64,000 bases of DNA, from NCBI GenBank assembly GCA_002722885.1, contig PBNE01000021.1, forward strand, positions 97,419 through 161,418. Direction: 5' to 3'. The DNA is from Rhodospirillaceae bacterium. GTDB lineage: Bacteria > Pseudomonadota > Alphaproteobacteria > SP197. Position 1 is the stretch's first letter. Every line of letters begins with the position of its first letter. Position numbers and translations under genes: made by a program. Shown piece by piece: positions 64,000 to 64,000 of this stretch. The notes beneath the pieces are model-generated. The model was not told the DNA's origin and did no database searches. It saw only the letters and a program-made list of their open reading frames with translations.

Positions 64000-64000
64000 A

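Noticed and set aside
1..64000. CRISPR arrays, riboswitches, prophage or intact insertion sequences
   Set aside because: No regularly spaced repeats, transposase, integrase or recognisable riboswitch core was seen on reading both strands.

Overview
The window is 64 kb of GC-rich, densely packed bacterial chromosome. Gene content and order point to an alphaproteobacterium, probably near the Rhodospirillales: lptF-lptG-lptD-surA-pdxA-rsmA, fabD-fabG-acpP-fabF-mltG with yicC-gmk, rpsF-rpsR-DUF2232-rplI, dnaB-alr-radA-cvpA-purF, an HdaA-type DnaA regulator beside a DUF2066 protein, and an aspartyl-tRNA synthetase with the alphaproteobacterial motif 2. The taxon is inferred from synteny and motifs only. 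There are no phage genes, no intact insertion sequences and no CRISPR array.

Layout. 1-8.5 kb: aspS (cut by the window edge), rnd, a dead P460-like cytochrome gene, a DUF2066-hda-SDR operon on the minus strand, and purM-purN. 8.5-14 kb: a hydroxyacid dehydrogenase, ndk, a perfect 16-bp parS site, and small accessory genes (GFA, AzlD, cupin, EamA, GMC oxidoreductase). 14-24.2 kb: holC and pepA on minus, then the LPS-export operon on plus. 24.4-31.8 kb: gmk-yicC and the fatty-acid synthesis operon on minus, with a decayed SDR gene on plus between yicC and mltG. 31.9-34.4 kb: a ribosomal-protein operon ending in a clear terminator. 34.5-39.3 kb: an accessory block (cfa, cysteine hydrolase, a broken 3-hydroxyacyl-CoA dehydrogenase, alpha/beta hydrolase, GFA, DUF1185) that lies between rplI and dnaB. 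39.5-47.9 kb: dnaB-alr-mlaE-mlaF-radA-cvpA-purF-SDR, almost every pair overlapping by a few bases. 47.9-53.7 kb: the yfgM-like-bamB-der operon, DUF962, two convergent EamA exporters and an MFS stump. 53.9-64 kb: guaA, VOC, GNAT and guaB, a separately transcribed substrate-binding protein, rlmE-ppx, a small ORF behind a Fur-like promoter, recQ and tRNA-Gln(CUG).

Functionally this is mostly housekeeping: purine synthesis at four loci (purM, purN, purF, guaA/guaB), envelope biogenesis (Lpt, SurA, BamB, MlaEF, MltG, fatty acids), replication control (Hda, DnaB, HolC) and translation. The least ordinary items are the parS site (which would place the window in the origin-proximal part of the chromosome), the Fur-like promoter in front of an unrecognised 69-residue ORF, a palindrome at the probable start site of the lpt operon, an apparent AUU start for alr, and four decayed genes, three of which carry more than one independent lesion. 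No clearly new multi-gene system was found.
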